Part shown: piece by piece, positions 25,902 through 34,847 of the stretch
Layout: each line of letters begins with the position of its first letter
Position numbering within the stretch: the first letter of the stretch is position 1
DNA from: Mycolicibacterium fortuitum subsp. fortuitum
GTDB lineage: Bacteria; Actinomycetota; Actinomycetes; Mycobacteriales; Mycobacteriaceae
Assembly (NCBI RefSeq): GCF_022179545.1
Contig: NZ_AP025518.1
Span: 5,766,001-5,830,000, forward strand
Direction of reading: 5' to 3'
Length of the DNA: 64,000 nucleotides
Translations under genes and position numbers: made by a program
Notes under the pieces: generated by a model
What the model saw: only the letters and a program-made list of their open reading frames with translations
The model's database searches: none
What the model was told of the DNA's origin: nothing

Positions 25902-27092
25902 TCAGGAACTGATGCAGGTACCGGTCGCCACCCGCTCGGTGTTGCCGATCTTGGCCAGCTGGTGCTCGACTTCCTTGGCGGTCAGCACGAATCCGGTGTC
26001 GGCGTCATCGACGGCCGCACCGAACACGACGCCAAGTACCTTGCCGGCCCGGTTGATCATCGGCCCACCCGAATTGCCCTGCCGCACCGTGCCCCTGACC
26101 GTGTAGACCTCACGGGTGACGGTGGTGGTGCGGTAGATGTCGGGGCCGTTGAGTTCGATGATCTCGCGGACCCGCGCCGGGGTGGCCAGGAAATCGCCGC
26201 CGCCCGGGTAGCCCATCACCACGGCGTCGGTGCCCTTGGGGGCCGGTTGCTCGGCGAACTGCAACGGGGTGATCGGCAGATTCGGGACGTCGAGGATGGA
26301 GATGTCGGCATTGGGGTCATACGACACGACTCCCGCGTCGTAGGTCTTGCCGTCGGCCTCGATGGTCACACTGTCGGCACCGGCGACCACGTGGGCATTG
26401 GACATCACCCGGTTGGGGGCGACGACGAACCCGCTGCCCTCAAGCACTTTCTGGCAGCTCGGCGCGACACCGCGGATCTTGACCACGGCAGGCCGGCTGG
26501 TCGTGACGATCGGATCGGTGGCCAACGATGCGTCCGGGGCATCGACGTTGACGATCGGGGTGCGACCGAAGGGCTCGAGCACATCAGGCAGACCGGAAGT
26601 GTCCAGCAATGTCGACAACCGGTTGGGCACCGAACGGAGCCAGTTCGGAGCTACCTTGTCCACTTCGGTGAGCACCCGTGAATTCTTCACGGCCGCAGCC
26701 AGATTCGGCTGGTCCGAGGAGGTCAGCAAGCTACCCAGCAGCCATGAGGCGACCAGGACCGCGACCAGCATCAGGCTCACGCCCACCGCCGAGTCCAGCA
26801 CGCGGAAGAACGGGTTGCGGATGGTGCCGCGCACGGCGCGGCCCAGCACGACACCGGCGATCTCACCGATCACCACCAACGCCAGGATCAAGAACAGCGT
26901 GGCGAACAGCTTGGTGCGGTCACCGCTGATGTGCGGGATCACGTGCGGAGCCAGCAGCACACCTGCGACCGCACCGAGCACGACGCCGATGAACGACAGC
27001 AGGGAGCCGAGCGCGCCGGACCGCCAGCCGGAGATGGCTGCGACGAACCCGATGCCGAGGATGGCGAAATCGAGCCAGACCGAAGGTGTCAT
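25902..27092 (-). CDS. marP: Periplasmic serine protease MarP
   Basis: 396 aa. Four N-terminal transmembrane helices of the CvpA type (residues 1-130, including ILGIGFVAAISGWRSGAL) are followed by a periplasmic chymotrypsin-fold domain. The triad is H234 (SNAHVV), D263 (ADISILDV) and S341 (RQGNSGGP). Two Cys (in PSCQKV and GTCISS at the C-terminus) match the redox disulphide of MarP. The M. tuberculosis protein maintains pH homeostasis and activates a cell-wall hydrolase in acid. It heads the downstream side of the nudix-thioredoxin cluster. Confidence 0.95.
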   Translation of the reverse strand: MTPSVWLDFAILGIGFVAAISGWRSGALGSLLSFIGVVLGAVAGVLLAPHVIPHISGDRTKLFATLFLILALVVIGEIAGVVLGRAVRGTIRNPFFRVLDSAVGVSLMLVAVLVASWLLGSLLTSSDQPNLAAAVKNSRVLTEVDKVAPNWLRSVPNRLSTLLDTSGLPDVLEPFGRTPIVNVDAPDASLATDPIVTTSRPAVVKIRGVAPSCQKVLEGSGFVVAPNRVMSNAHVVAGADSVTIEADGKTYDAGVVSYDPNADISILDVPNLPITPLQFAEQPAPKGTDAVVMGYPGGGDFLATPARVREIIELNGPDIYRTTTVTREVYTVRGTVRQGNSGGPMINRAGKVLGVVFGAAVDDADTGFVLTAKEVEHQLAKIGNTERVATGTCISS

Positions 27093-27103
27093 CTATATCC
27101 ACT

Positions 27104-27880
27104 TCAACATTGGGCTTCACCGTAACCGTTGTCATGCCCGACGAGGGCCATTGCCTCATCGAGTCCGCGGACGTCGTCGGTGTTCCACGGTTTGGCCCAG
27201 CCTGCGACATCGAGGATTGCCGAGATCACCTGGCCGGTGAAACCCCACACCAGCATCTCGTTGAGCAAGAACGCCGGCCCGGCGAATCGGCTGGTGTTGG
27301 CCTCCCGGTACACCATGAGCCGGTTCTCGGGGTTCGTGAACGCGCGCACCGGAACCCGCGCGACGACCGCGGTCTCGGATTCGTCGACCACGGCGACGGG
27401 CCCGGGATCAGGTGAGTAGGCCAGCACCGGTACGACGTGGAAGCCGGACGGCGGGATGAACATCTTCTCCAGCGTCGCCAGCGGGTACAACCGGTCGGTG
27501 TCGATGCCGGTCTCTTCCCAGGCTTCGCGGAATGCCGTGCCGACCGGTCCTTGGTCGCCGGGATCGGTCGCCCCGCCGGGGAACGCGGCCTGCCCGGCGT
27601 GGTGGCGCAAGGTCGAGGCGCGGACCGTCACCAGCAGGTCGGCATCGTCGGGCAGCAGCGCGGGCGAGCCGTCGGGCGGGCCGGAGAACAGCACCAGCAC
27701 GGCGGCGTCACGTCGGGCGCCGGTCATGGCTGCTTGATTGTTGGCTTCGACGATGCCGGCCAGCACTTCGGGAGGAACCCGTCGGCGGTAGGCGTCGGGC
27801 ACCCGGTCAAGGTTGTCCACCAGCGGTTTGAGCCAGGGTGGGGCGGCATCCGGGGACAGCCCGCCGCGCGTCGATCTCAC
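27104..27880 (-). CDS. NUDIX hydrolase, CoA-pyrophosphatase-like (Rv3672c)
   Basis: 258 aa. The Nudix box reads GGATDPGDQGPVGTAFREAWEETGID, matching Gx5Ex7REUxEExGU apart from residue choice. Before it lies HHAGQAAFPGG, the extra motif seen in CoA diphosphatases (NuDiX-CoA, NudL-like). It is likely to cleave CoA or its oxidised forms. The ATG overlaps the thioredoxin-like stop (ATGA), and marP follows 11 bp downstream: one operon. Confidence 0.85.
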   Translation of the reverse strand: MRSTRGGLSPDAAPPWLKPLVDNLDRVPDAYRRRVPPEVLAGIVEANNQAAMTGARRDAAVLVLFSGPPDGSPALLPDDADLLVTVRASTLRHHAGQAAFPGGATDPGDQGPVGTAFREAWEETGIDTDRLYPLATLEKMFIPPSGFHVVPVLAYSPDPGPVAVVDESETAVVARVPVRAFTNPENRLMVYREANTSRFAGPAFLLNEMLVWGFTGQVISAILDVAGWAKPWNTDDVRGLDEAMALVGHDNGYGEAQC

Positions 27881-28542
27881 CCCGGGTGCTCCTGTCGGCT
27901 AGAGCGGATCTTCTCGTCGACCGCCGCCGCGATCTCGTCGGCGCTGGCGAACGAGCGTGGCAGGGTCCCGGCCACGCTACCGTCCGCGCGCAGCACCACC
28001 GTCGCAGGCATCACATTGGGCACCCGTAGTGCGGCCGCGATCAGGCGCCGCCCGTCCTGCAGGGTCGGCAACCGCACTCCGAGATCGGCCAACCGCACCA
28101 GCGCCGCCGTCTCGTTCTCGTCCTGGTGCACGGTCACGACCAGTACGTCATCGCCGACCCGGCGCTGGTATTCGGCCATCGCAGGAAGCTCGTCGGCGCA
28201 CGGTCCGCACCAGTACGCCCACAGGTTGAGCACCACGGTCCGGCCGGCCAGAGCGCGGGCCACGTCAACCGGCTTGCCGTCGCCTGCGCATTCCAAGGTG
28301 ATGCCGCGCAGCGCTGCGGGGCCGTTTCCTTGGCCAGGTCCGGGGCACGGCGGCAGAGCGGCGCGGGCGCGGGGGCCGGCCAGGGCTTCGGGCGTATCGG
28401 CGTCCCGGTGATCGCGGGACGTGGACTGCCCTGCCGTTCCGGCCTGCGGCACTGGTTCGTCGCGCAGTTCCATCCAGAATGCGGTGCCCAGCGCCACCAG
28501 GACCACGAGGACCACGACGGTCCAGCGCGCAGAACGGCTCAC
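27877..28542 (-). CDS. Membrane-anchored TlpA-like thioredoxin (Rv3673c)
   Basis: 221 aa from GTG 28542. One N-terminal transmembrane helix (TVVVLVVLVALGTAFW) acts as an uncleaved anchor. A linker is followed by a thioredoxin fold with W-C-G-P-C at 111-115 (NLWAYWCGPCADELPAM) and a cis-Pro in NVMPATVV. An extra Cys pair (PPCPGP, LECAGD) precedes the fold, as in TlpA/ResA-like proteins. It probably reduces or oxidises periplasmic disulphides, possibly including MarP next in the operon. Confidence 0.86.
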   Translation of the reverse strand: MSRSARWTVVVLVVLVALGTAFWMELRDEPVPQAGTAGQSTSRDHRDADTPEALAGPRARAALPPCPGPGQGNGPAALRGITLECAGDGKPVDVARALAGRTVVLNLWAYWCGPCADELPAMAEYQRRVGDDVLVVTVHQDENETAALVRLADLGVRLPTLQDGRRLIAAALRVPNVMPATVVLRADGSVAGTLPRSFASADEIAAAVDEKIRSSRQEHPG

Positions 28543-28561
28543 GGGGTACCCATCGCCGCGG

Positions 28562-29365
28562 TCACAGCCCGGCCAGCTGCAGCAGATGCTCGGTCTCGGG
28601 GCCTTTGACCAGTGCGGCGGCCGTCTCCGGGTCAGTCGGCCCCAGCCCGAACGAGGGGCAGTCCTTGGCCAGCACGCACACCCCGCAGGCGGGTTTGCGG
28701 GCGTGGCAGACCCGGCGGCCGTGGAAGATCACCCGGTGGCTGAGCAGGGTCCATTCCTTGCGTTCGATGAGCTCACCGACGGCGAACTCGACCTTGACCG
28801 GGTCCTCCTCGGCGGTCCAGCGCCACCGCCGCACCAGCCGCCCGAAGTGGGTGTCGACGGTGATGCCGGGGATGTCGAACGCGTTCCCGAGGATGACGTT
28901 GGCGGTCTTCCGCCCCACCCCGGGCAGTGTCACCAAGTCCTCGAGGTTGTCGGGCACCTCGCCGTCGAACCGAGCCACCAGTTCCTGGCCCAGCCGGATC
29001 AGCGAGTTGGTCTTGTTCCGGTAGAACCCGGTCGGCCGGATCAGCTCTTCCATCTCGGTGCGGTCGGCCTGTGCGTAATCCAGCGCGGTGCGGTATCTGA
29101 GGAACAGTGCAGGGGTGGTCAGGTTGACCCGTTTGTCGGTGCTCTGCGCCGACAGGATGGTCGCGACCGTGAGCTCCAGCGGATTGGTGAAGTCCAGCTC
29201 GCAGTAGACATGTGGAAATGCCCGGGCCAGTTCGCGATTCATCCGTCGGGCCCGACGAACCAGGCCCAGGTGGGTTTCGTTGTCCCACTTCTTGGACCGG
29301 CGCATTTTCCCTGTTGGGGCGGCAGCCTCAGTCACGTCAATCAGCGTACTGACCTCGCCGGACAT
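28562..29365 (-). CDS. nth: Endonuclease III
   Basis: 267 aa from ATG 29365; GTG 29335 is a plausible alternative since the ATG has its AGGAGA almost touching. It is a DNA glycosylase/AP lyase for oxidised pyrimidines. The helix-hairpin-helix is [14 protein letters not shown] with the catalytic Lys, and the catalytic Asp is in VDTHFGRL. The 4Fe-4S loop is [17 protein letters not shown] (C-x6-C-x2-C-x5-C). It lies 19 bp upstream of the thioredoxin-like gene, so the operon is nth-thioredoxin-nudix-marP. Confidence 0.95.
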   Translation of the reverse strand: MSGEVSTLIDVTEAAAPTGKMRRSKKWDNETHLGLVRRARRMNRELARAFPHVYCELDFTNPLELTVATILSAQSTDKRVNLTTPALFLRYRTALDYAQADRTEMEELIRPTGFYRNKTNSLIRLGQELVARFDGEVPDNLEDLVTLPGVGRKTANVILGNAFDIPGITVDTHFGRLVRRWRWTAEEDPVKVEFAVGELIERKEWTLLSHRVIFHGRRVCHARKPACGVCVLAKDCPSFGLGPTDPETAAALVKGPETEHLLQLAGL

Positions 29366-29431
29366 TCTCCTGAGCGGACCGGTGATGATTCGTAACCCCG
29401 CTGAGACCTACGCCGTGTTAACTACTGCCTT

Positions 29432-29659
29432 GTGTCGTGGTTGCTGGTAGCGCTCATCCCGGGCTTGCTCATGCTGGCGGCGTTCGGGCTCGAGCGACTG
29501 GAATCAGGGTTGGACCGAAAACCTGCACCTGTGGTGGCCACGCCACGGGTCAAGCCGGTCATCATCGACGTCGACAGTGAACGTTTGCCGACGCGGTACT
29601 ACGAACCGCAGGCCATAAATACCGGGTTTCCTGCGTCTCGACATGTCAATCGTGTGTAG
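29432..29659 (+). CDS. Small membrane protein (Rv3675-like)
   Basis: 75 aa from GTG 29432. A single N-terminal helix (SWLLVALIPGLLMLAAFGLERLE) is followed by a short polar tail with VKPVIIDVDSERLPTRYYEP. It is shorter than I recall for Rv3675. It precedes crp in the same direction with an 87-bp gap. Function is unknown. Confidence 0.7.
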   Translation: MSWLLVALIPGLLMLAAFGLERLESGLDRKPAPVVATPRVKPVIIDVDSERLPTRYYEPQAINTGFPASRHVNRV

Positions 29660-29746
29660 CGTGAGCTAGTCGCGAAACCGCGTACCTCTAGACTGAGCAG
29701 GAAATATCAGTAAGAGGACAACACACCCAATAGCTTAAGGGGCAAC

Positions 29747-30421
29747 GTGGACGAGATCCTGGCCAGGGCCGGAATCTTCCAGGGCGTCGAACCGACCGCC
29801 GTTTCGGCGCTGACGAAGCAGTTGCAGCCCGTCGACTTTCCGCGCGGGCACACCGTCTTCGCCGAGGGCGAGCCCGGCGACCGCCTGTACATCATCATTT
29901 CCGGCAAGGTGAAGATCGGCCGCCGGTCACCGGACGGCCGGGAGAACCTGCTGACCATCATGGGTCCGTCGGACATGTTCGGCGAGCTGTCGATCTTCGA
30001 CCCGGGGCCTCGTACCTCGAGCGCCACCACCATCACCGAGGTGCGCGCGGTCTCGATGGACCGCGACGCGCTGCGCGCGTGGATCGCGGACCGTCCCGAG
30101 ATCGCCGAGCAGCTGCTGCGGGTGCTCGCACGTCGTCTGCGCCGCACCAACAACAACCTGGCGGACCTGATCTTCACCGACGTGCCCGGCCGGGTGGCCA
30201 AGCAGCTTTTGCAGCTGGCCCAGCGGTTCGGCACCCAGGAGGGCGGGGCGCTTCGCGTCACGCACGACCTCACGCAGGAAGAGATCGCCCAGCTCGTCGG
30301 CGCGTCCCGCGAGACCGTCAACAAGGCGCTGGCCGATTTCGCCCACCGCGGCTGGATCCGCCTGGAGGGCAAGAGCGTGCTGATCAGCGACAGCGAAAGG
30401 TTGGCGCGCCGAGCGCGCTGA
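29747..30421 (+). CDS. crp: cAMP receptor protein, transcription factor
   Basis: 224 aa from GTG 29747, [16 protein letters not shown], nearly identical in my memory to Rv3676. The cyclic-nucleotide-binding domain includes the phosphate-binding cassette [20 protein letters not shown] central dimer helix ([18 protein letters not shown]) leads to a winged HTH ([24 protein letters not shown]). It binds TGTGA-N6-TCACA-type sites. Two such sites are visible in this window (Ms1 RNA promoter and acs). A perfect bidirectional terminator follows. Confidence 0.97.
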   Translation: MDEILARAGIFQGVEPTAVSALTKQLQPVDFPRGHTVFAEGEPGDRLYIIISGKVKIGRRSPDGRENLLTIMGPSDMFGELSIFDPGPRTSSATTITEVRAVSMDRDALRAWIADRPEIAEQLLRVLARRLRRTNNNLADLIFTDVPGRVAKQLLQLAQRFGTQEGGALRVTHDLTQEEIAQLVGASRETVNKALADFAHRGWIRLEGKSVLISDSERLARRAR

Positions 30422-30435
30422 GTTTCTGCCCAGCA

Positions 30436-30481
30436 GACATAGAAATGCCCCTTTTCCAGAGGAAAGGGGCATTTCTATGTC
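30436..30481. terminator. Bidirectional terminator between crp and MBL gene
   Basis: A perfect 19-bp stem runs from 30436-30454 to 30463-30481, with an 8-nt loop (TCCAGAGG). The arms read GACATAGAAATGCCCC and the complement. It lies between convergent genes, and T-rich bases follow on the plus side. Confidence 0.85.
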
Positions 30482-30490
30482 TTCTCGCCG

Positions 30491-31264
30491 CTAGTCCCGC
30501 AGGTAATCCAATTGGGCCTGCACCGACTTCTCGGCGGCGTCCCAGAGTTCCTGGTCGACATCGGTGTAGACCTGCTCGACCACCTGACGGGCCGAGGCGT
30601 CCTCCCCGAGTTCGCGTAGCGCGGCCCGCACCTGGTCCAACCGTTCCTCACGGTGGGCCAGGTACATCGCCGTCACCGCCTCAAGATCGGGCAGATCCGG
30701 ACCGTGCCCGGGAAGAACCGTGCGGGCGCCCAGCCCCTGCAGGCGCTGCAGGGATTCCAGATAGTCGCGCAGGCTGCCGTCCTCGGTGTCGATGACGGTG
30801 GTGCCGCGGCCCAGCACGGTGTCCGCGGTCAGGACCGCGTCATCAAGCACGAACGACAGTGAATCGACGGTGTGGCCGGGCGTGGCCATCACCTTGATCC
30901 GCAGGCCGGCGGCGTCGATCACCTCACCATCGGTCAGCGGGCCGCCGAGGCCTCTCAGGAAGCCGCTGCCCACCGAGCGGACCGTGGCCCCGGTCAACTC
31001 CACGAGCTTGTCGATACCGCCGGTGTGGTCCTCGTGCTTGTGACTGATCAGCACCAGGGCGACGGTGCCGAGTTCGGCGATACGGGAGATGTGCGCGTCA
31101 TCGTCGGGACCCGGGTCCACGATGACGATCTCGTCGCTGCCCGGCCCGCGCAGCACCCAGGTGTTGGTGCCTTCCAGGGTCATCAGCCCCGGGTTGTCGC
31201 ACAGCAGCACCGAGGCCGATGCCGTCACCGGCCGCAACAGCCCGTAGGCCGGGTGCTCGGTCAC
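30491..31264 (-). CDS. MBL-fold hydrolase (Rv3677c, LACTB2-like)
   Basis: 257 aa from GTG 31264, with an AGGAGAGG ribosome binding site. The metallo-beta-lactamase motif is SHKHEDHTGG, and further metal ligands are in ATPGHTVDSL, TADTVL and LPGHGPDL. N-terminal NPGLMTLEGTNTWVL and a C-terminal helical domain (YLAHREERLDQV, EQVYTDVDQELWDAAE) are typical of the LACTB2/endoribonuclease-like branch, which lacks lactamase activity. It lies in an operon with the RidA-like and DUF4177 genes. Confidence 0.85.
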   Translation of the reverse strand: MTEHPAYGLLRPVTASASVLLCDNPGLMTLEGTNTWVLRGPGSDEIVIVDPGPDDDAHISRIAELGTVALVLISHKHEDHTGGIDKLVELTGATVRSVGSGFLRGLGGPLTDGEVIDAAGLRIKVMATPGHTVDSLSFVLDDAVLTADTVLGRGTTVIDTEDGSLRDYLESLQRLQGLGARTVLPGHGPDLPDLEAVTAMYLAHREERLDQVRAALRELGEDASARQVVEQVYTDVDQELWDAAEKSVQAQLDYLRD

Positions 31265-31292
31265 ACGGTTGCCTCTCCTGATGCTCGATCGC

Positions 31293-31748
31293 TTACGCGA
31301 TCTCGACGATGATCTCGACCTCGACCGGCGCGTTGCGCGGCAGTTCGGACACGCCGACGGCCGAACGCGCGTGCGCGCCCGCCTCACCGAAGATCTCACC
31401 GAATAGTTCGGAGGCGCCGTTGACGACGCCGGGCTGCCCGTTGAATCCGGGTGCGGAGGCGACGAATCCGACCACCTTGACCACGCGGACGACGGAGTCG
31501 ATTCCGACGAGCGCATGCACGGCGGCCAGTGCGTTGAGGCCGCAGACCCGGGCCAGCTCCTTGCCCTGCTCGGGGGTGATCTCCGAGCCCACCTTGCCGG
31601 TGGCCAACAGGTCGCCGGCCTGGATCGGCAGTTGACCAGCGGTGTAGACCAGATTGCCGGTACGCACCGCGGGCACATAGGCCGCCAGCGGTGCGACGAC
31701 GTCAGGCAGTTCGATGCCGAGCTCGGCCAGGCGTGAGCTGACGGTCAC
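31293..31748 (-). CDS. RidA/YjgF-like protein (Rv3678c)
   Basis: 151 aa from GTG 31748, overlapping the upstream small gene's stop (GTGA). It has the RidA fold with VRTGNLVYTAGQLPI, LNALAAVHALVGIDSVVRVVKVVGFV and the C-terminal signature VGVSELPRNAPVEVEIIVEI. The consensus substrate-binding Arg that usually precedes it reads HARSAVGV here. Proteins of this family deaminate reactive enamines. The exact substrate is unknown for this longer branch. Confidence 0.88.
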   Translation of the reverse strand: MTVSSRLAELGIELPDVVAPLAAYVPAVRTGNLVYTAGQLPIQAGDLLATGKVGSEITPEQGKELARVCGLNALAAVHALVGIDSVVRVVKVVGFVASAPGFNGQPGVVNGASELFGEIFGEAGAHARSAVGVSELPRNAPVEVEIIVEIA

Positions 31749-31906
31749 TTCGGTCGCTTCAGGTAGGCGACGTGCTGCTCACCGGTCGGCCCCGGCAGCA
31801 CCGAGACCAGCTCCCAGCCGTCGTGCCCCCATTGATCGAGAATCTGTTTGGTGGCGTGGGTCAGCAACGGCACCGTGGCGTACTCCCATTTGGTCGCTTC
31901 GCTCAC
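31745..31906 (-). CDS. DUF4177-like small protein (Rv3678A)
   Basis: 53 aa from GTG 31906. It reads VSEATKWEYATVPLLTHATK, then QILDQWGHDGWELVSVLPG and ends in HVAYLKRPK. The WEYATVPL and GWELVSVLP motifs are the DUF4177 signature. It is the first gene of the operon DUF4177-RidA-MBL and overlaps the RidA start by 4 bp. Function is unknown. Confidence 0.85.
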   Translation of the reverse strand: MSEATKWEYATVPLLTHATKQILDQWGHDGWELVSVLPGPTGEQHVAYLKRPK

Positions 31907-31979
31907 GCCGCCCACCTCGTTCCTTCGCTCATGGCCCGAGCTTATCGGTCGAACGCTCAGGCTTGGTTAGCATGCACTG

Positions 31980-33008
31980 GTGGCAACCACAGAGAGCGGC
32001 GCCAAACACGTCGGCTGGCCGTCGAGGCTGACGAAGGCCCGGCTGCATTTCGTATCCGGCAAGGGCGGCACCGGCAAGTCCACCGTCGCGGCGGCACTGG
32101 CCCTGGCCCTGGCGGCAGGTGGCCGCAAGGTGCTGCTTGTGGAAGTGGAGGAGCGCCAGGGCATCGCGCAGTTGTTCGACGTACCGCCTCTGCCCTACGA
32201 GGAAGTCAAGGTCGCCACAGCCGACGGCGGCGGTCAGGTCAACGCACTCGCGATCGACATCGAGGCCGCGTTCCTGGAATACCTCGACATGTTCTACAAC
32301 CTCGGCCTGGCCGGCCGGGCGATGCGCCGGATCGGTGCCATCGAATTCGCGACCACCATCGCGCCCGGCCTGCGTGACGTGCTGCTCACCGGCAAGATCA
32401 AAGAGATCGTGACGCGCACCCCCAAGGACGCCAAGGGCAAGCGCGGCGTCTATGACGCGGTGGTGGTGGATTCCCCTCCCACCGGCCGCATTCCGCGATT
32501 CCTCGACGTCACCAAGGCCGTGTCGGATCTGGCCAAGGGCGGGCCGGTGCACTCGCAGGCCGATGGCGTGGTCAAGCTGCTGCACTCCGAGCAGACCGCG
32601 ATCCACCTGGTGACGCTGCTGGAAGCGCTGCCCATCCAGGAGACGCTCGAAGCTATCGACGAGCTCACCGAGATGGGCCTGCCGATCGGCAGTGTCATCG
32701 TCAACCGCAACATCCCGGCGTACCTGTCCGCCGAGGATCTGACCAAGGCCGCCGAGGGTGACATCGATGCCGACGCGGTCCGCACTGGCCTTCAGAAGGC
32801 CGGAATCACGTTGTCGGACAACGACTTCGCCGGTCTGCTCACCGAGTCGATCCAGCATGCCACCCGGATCTCCGCGCGCGCAGAGAGCGCGGAGCTGCTC
32901 GACGCCATCGATGTACCCCGCCTGGAGTTGCCTGCGCTGGCTGACGGTGTCGACCTGGGCAGCCTGTACGAACTCGCCGAAGCACTGGAACAGCAGGGGG
33001 TCAGATAG
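31980..33008 (+). CDS. ArsA-like ATPase, first subunit (Rv3679)
   Basis: 342 aa from GTG 31980. A P-loop of the deviant Walker type, [17 protein letters not shown], is at residues 24-38. Switch II lies near [15 protein letters not shown]. It is an anion-transporting/Get3-family ATPase and pairs with the next gene, its start overlapping by one base (TAGTG). The M. tuberculosis pair Rv3679/Rv3680 has been linked to protection against glycerol and reactive aldehyde toxicity. No arsenite-type Cys motif is seen. Confidence 0.9.
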   Translation: MATTESGAKHVGWPSRLTKARLHFVSGKGGTGKSTVAAALALALAAGGRKVLLVEVEERQGIAQLFDVPPLPYEEVKVATADGGGQVNALAIDIEAAFLEYLDMFYNLGLAGRAMRRIGAIEFATTIAPGLRDVLLTGKIKEIVTRTPKDAKGKRGVYDAVVVDSPPTGRIPRFLDVTKAVSDLAKGGPVHSQADGVVKLLHSEQTAIHLVTLLEALPIQETLEAIDELTEMGLPIGSVIVNRNIPAYLSAEDLTKAAEGDIDADAVRTGLQKAGITLSDNDFAGLLTESIQHATRISARAESAELLDAIDVPRLELPALADGVDLGSLYELAEALEQQGVR

Positions 33009-34138
33009 TGAGCACCAAACCGCCCGCCCTTGACATGCACGCGATCCTGTCCGATACCGCCAACCGAGTCGTAGTCTGTTGCGGCGCAGGCGGAGTCGGC
33101 AAGACCACCACCGCGGCCGCGATGGCGCTGCGGGCCGCCGAGTACGGCCGCACGGTCGTGGTGCTCACCATCGACCCGGCCAAGCGGCTGGCCCAGGCGC
33201 TCGGCATCAAGGATCTCGGCAACACCCCGCAGCGCGTGCCGCTGGCTCCCGAGGTCACCGGCGAGTTGCACGCGATGATGCTGGACATGCGTCGCACGTT
33301 CGACGAGATGGTGGTGCAGTACTCGGGGCCGGACCGCGCCGACTCCATCTTGGAAAACCAGTTCTACCAAACCGTGGCGACGTCGCTGGCCGGCACGCAG
33401 GAGTACATGGCGATGGAGAAGCTCGGCCAGTTGCTGGCCGAGGACAAGTGGGATCTGGTGGTGGTCGACACCCCGCCGTCGCGCAACGCCCTGGACTTCC
33501 TCGACGCGCCGAAACGGTTGGGCAGCTTCATGGACAGCCGCTTGTGGCGCATGCTGCTGGCGCCGGGCCGCGGCATCGGGCGTTTGGTCACCGGCGCCGT
33601 CGGGCTGGCCATGAAGGCCCTGTCCACCGTGCTGGGATCGCAAATGCTTTCCGACGCAGCCGGTTTCGTCCAGTCACTGGATGCGACTTTCGGTGGGTTC
33701 CGCGAGAAGGCCGACCGTACCTACGAATTGCTCAAGCGCCGCGGCACCCAGTTCGTGGTGGTGTCGGCTGCCGAGCCGGACGCGCTGCGCGAGGCCTCGT
33801 TCTTCGTCGACCGCCTGTCGAGCGAGCACATGCCGCTGGCCGGATTGATCCTCAACCGCACTCATCCCACGCTGTGCGATCTGCACGCCGACAAGGCCGA
33901 GGAGGCCGCCGACGAGTTGGCGGCCGAGGATCCGGACTCGCTGACTGCGGCTGTGCTGCGTATTCACGCCGATCGCGCGCACACTGCCAAGCGCGAGGTC
34001 CGGCTGCTGTCCCGGTTCACCGGGGCCAATCCGCACGTGTCGATCGTGGGTGTGCCGTCGCTGCCGTTCGATGTGTCCGATCTGGAAGCGCTCCGCGCGA
34101 TCGCCGATCAGATCACGGGAGTGGCCGAGCCCGCCTGA
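33008..34138 (+). CDS. ArsA-like ATPase, second subunit (Rv3680)
   Basis: 376 aa from GTG 33008. The P-loop is [18 protein letters not shown], switch [16 protein letters not shown] and switch [20 protein letters not shown]. It is the partner of the preceding ATPase; both subunits keep intact nucleotide-binding motifs. The signature helix Lys-rich region around [16 protein letters not shown] may mediate dimer contacts. It ends at a short imperfect hairpin before whiB4. Confidence 0.92.
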   Translation: MSTKPPALDMHAILSDTANRVVVCCGAGGVGKTTTAAAMALRAAEYGRTVVVLTIDPAKRLAQALGIKDLGNTPQRVPLAPEVTGELHAMMLDMRRTFDEMVVQYSGPDRADSILENQFYQTVATSLAGTQEYMAMEKLGQLLAEDKWDLVVVDTPPSRNALDFLDAPKRLGSFMDSRLWRMLLAPGRGIGRLVTGAVGLAMKALSTVLGSQMLSDAAGFVQSLDATFGGFREKADRTYELLKRRGTQFVVVSAAEPDALREASFFVDRLSSEHMPLAGLILNRTHPTLCDLHADKAEEAADELAAEDPDSLTAAVLRIHADRAHTAKREVRLLSRFTGANPHVSIVGVPSLPFDVSDLEALRAIADQITGVAEPA

Positions 34139-34153
34139 CGATCAGACGGGCTC
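34127..34153. terminator. Weak hairpin between Rv3680-like gene and whiB4
   Basis: GAGCCCG (34127-34133) pairs with CGGGCTC (34147-34153), with an inner CTGA/TCAG. It has no T run. It lies at the end of the ATPase gene and faces the whiB4 3' end. Termination is only a possibility. Confidence 0.4.
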
Positions 34154-34191
34154 GCTCCGCGGGGTTACCGGACTACTCGGTCAGATACCGC

Positions 34192-34551
34192 TCAGACCGC
34201 GCTGCGGTGATGCTTGCGCTGAGCGGCGAAGAACTCGGCCCAGGAAATGACTTCGGGGTGCTGCTTGAGCAGGGCGCGGCGCTGACGTTCGGTCATTCCG
34301 CCCCAGACGCCGAACTCGACGCGGTTATCCAGCGCGTCGGCACCGCATTCGAGGATCACCGGGCAGTGCCTGCAGATCACAGCGGCTTTGCGTTGGGCGG
34401 CGCCGCGGACGAAAAGCTCATCCGGATCGGCCTGACGACATCTCGCCTGTGAGACCCAGGCGATCCGGGCTTCACCCTCGCCTCGATGGACCAAGTTGGC
34501 GGCGGGGGCGGAAGCGTTCATCTTGTCTGCGACAGTTCTTGTACCTGACAC
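34192..34551 (-). CDS. whiB4: WhiB-family redox regulator
   Basis: 119 aa from GTG 34551, matching the start of known WhiB4; ATG 34575 is an alternative. Cluster-binding cysteines are C38, C60, C63 and C69 (ARC, ICRHC, LEC) and the turn motif is GVWGGMTERQRR. The C-terminus is basic (AQRKHHRSAV). It is an oxygen- and NO-sensitive 4Fe-4S protein that represses antioxidant genes in M. tuberculosis. It is divergent from ponA2 across about 296 bp. Confidence 0.93.
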   Translation of the reverse strand: MSGTRTVADKMNASAPAANLVHRGEGEARIAWVSQARCRQADPDELFVRGAAQRKAAVICRHCPVILECGADALDNRVEFGVWGGMTERQRRALLKQHPEVISWAEFFAAQRKHHRSAV

Positions 34552-34847
34552 CAGCGATCCCTTCGTTCCTGTCATCTCCCCAGATGACGGGCGTTGAACC
34601 TTCCGGTGTAGAACGCCATTGCGATCTACGCCACATTGCGACAGCCCGTGTTACCTGGATCGCACTGTGTGTCCAAGCTAGGTGGTCAGAGGGTATTTAC
34701 GCAACAGTTTGTCGCCCACTTTTTTGGGACGGCCGTGCCGTCTGACCGCGTTTCCGGCGCGCTGAGGTGTTTCTGCAGGCAAGCGCGATATGCCGGTGGG
34801 GCCCGCTGGCAGACAGCGTCCCCCGGCGACCTGGCTACTCTGTACCC
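34552..34847. promoter_or_regulatory. Divergent intergenic region whiB4 / ponA2
   Basis: 296 bp with no plausible gene. It should hold both promoters. A TTTTTT tract lies at about 34720, next to GGGACGGCCGTGCCGTC, which contains the short inverted repeat ACGGC/GCCGT. No certain -35/-10 pair or known operator was identified. Confidence 0.4.
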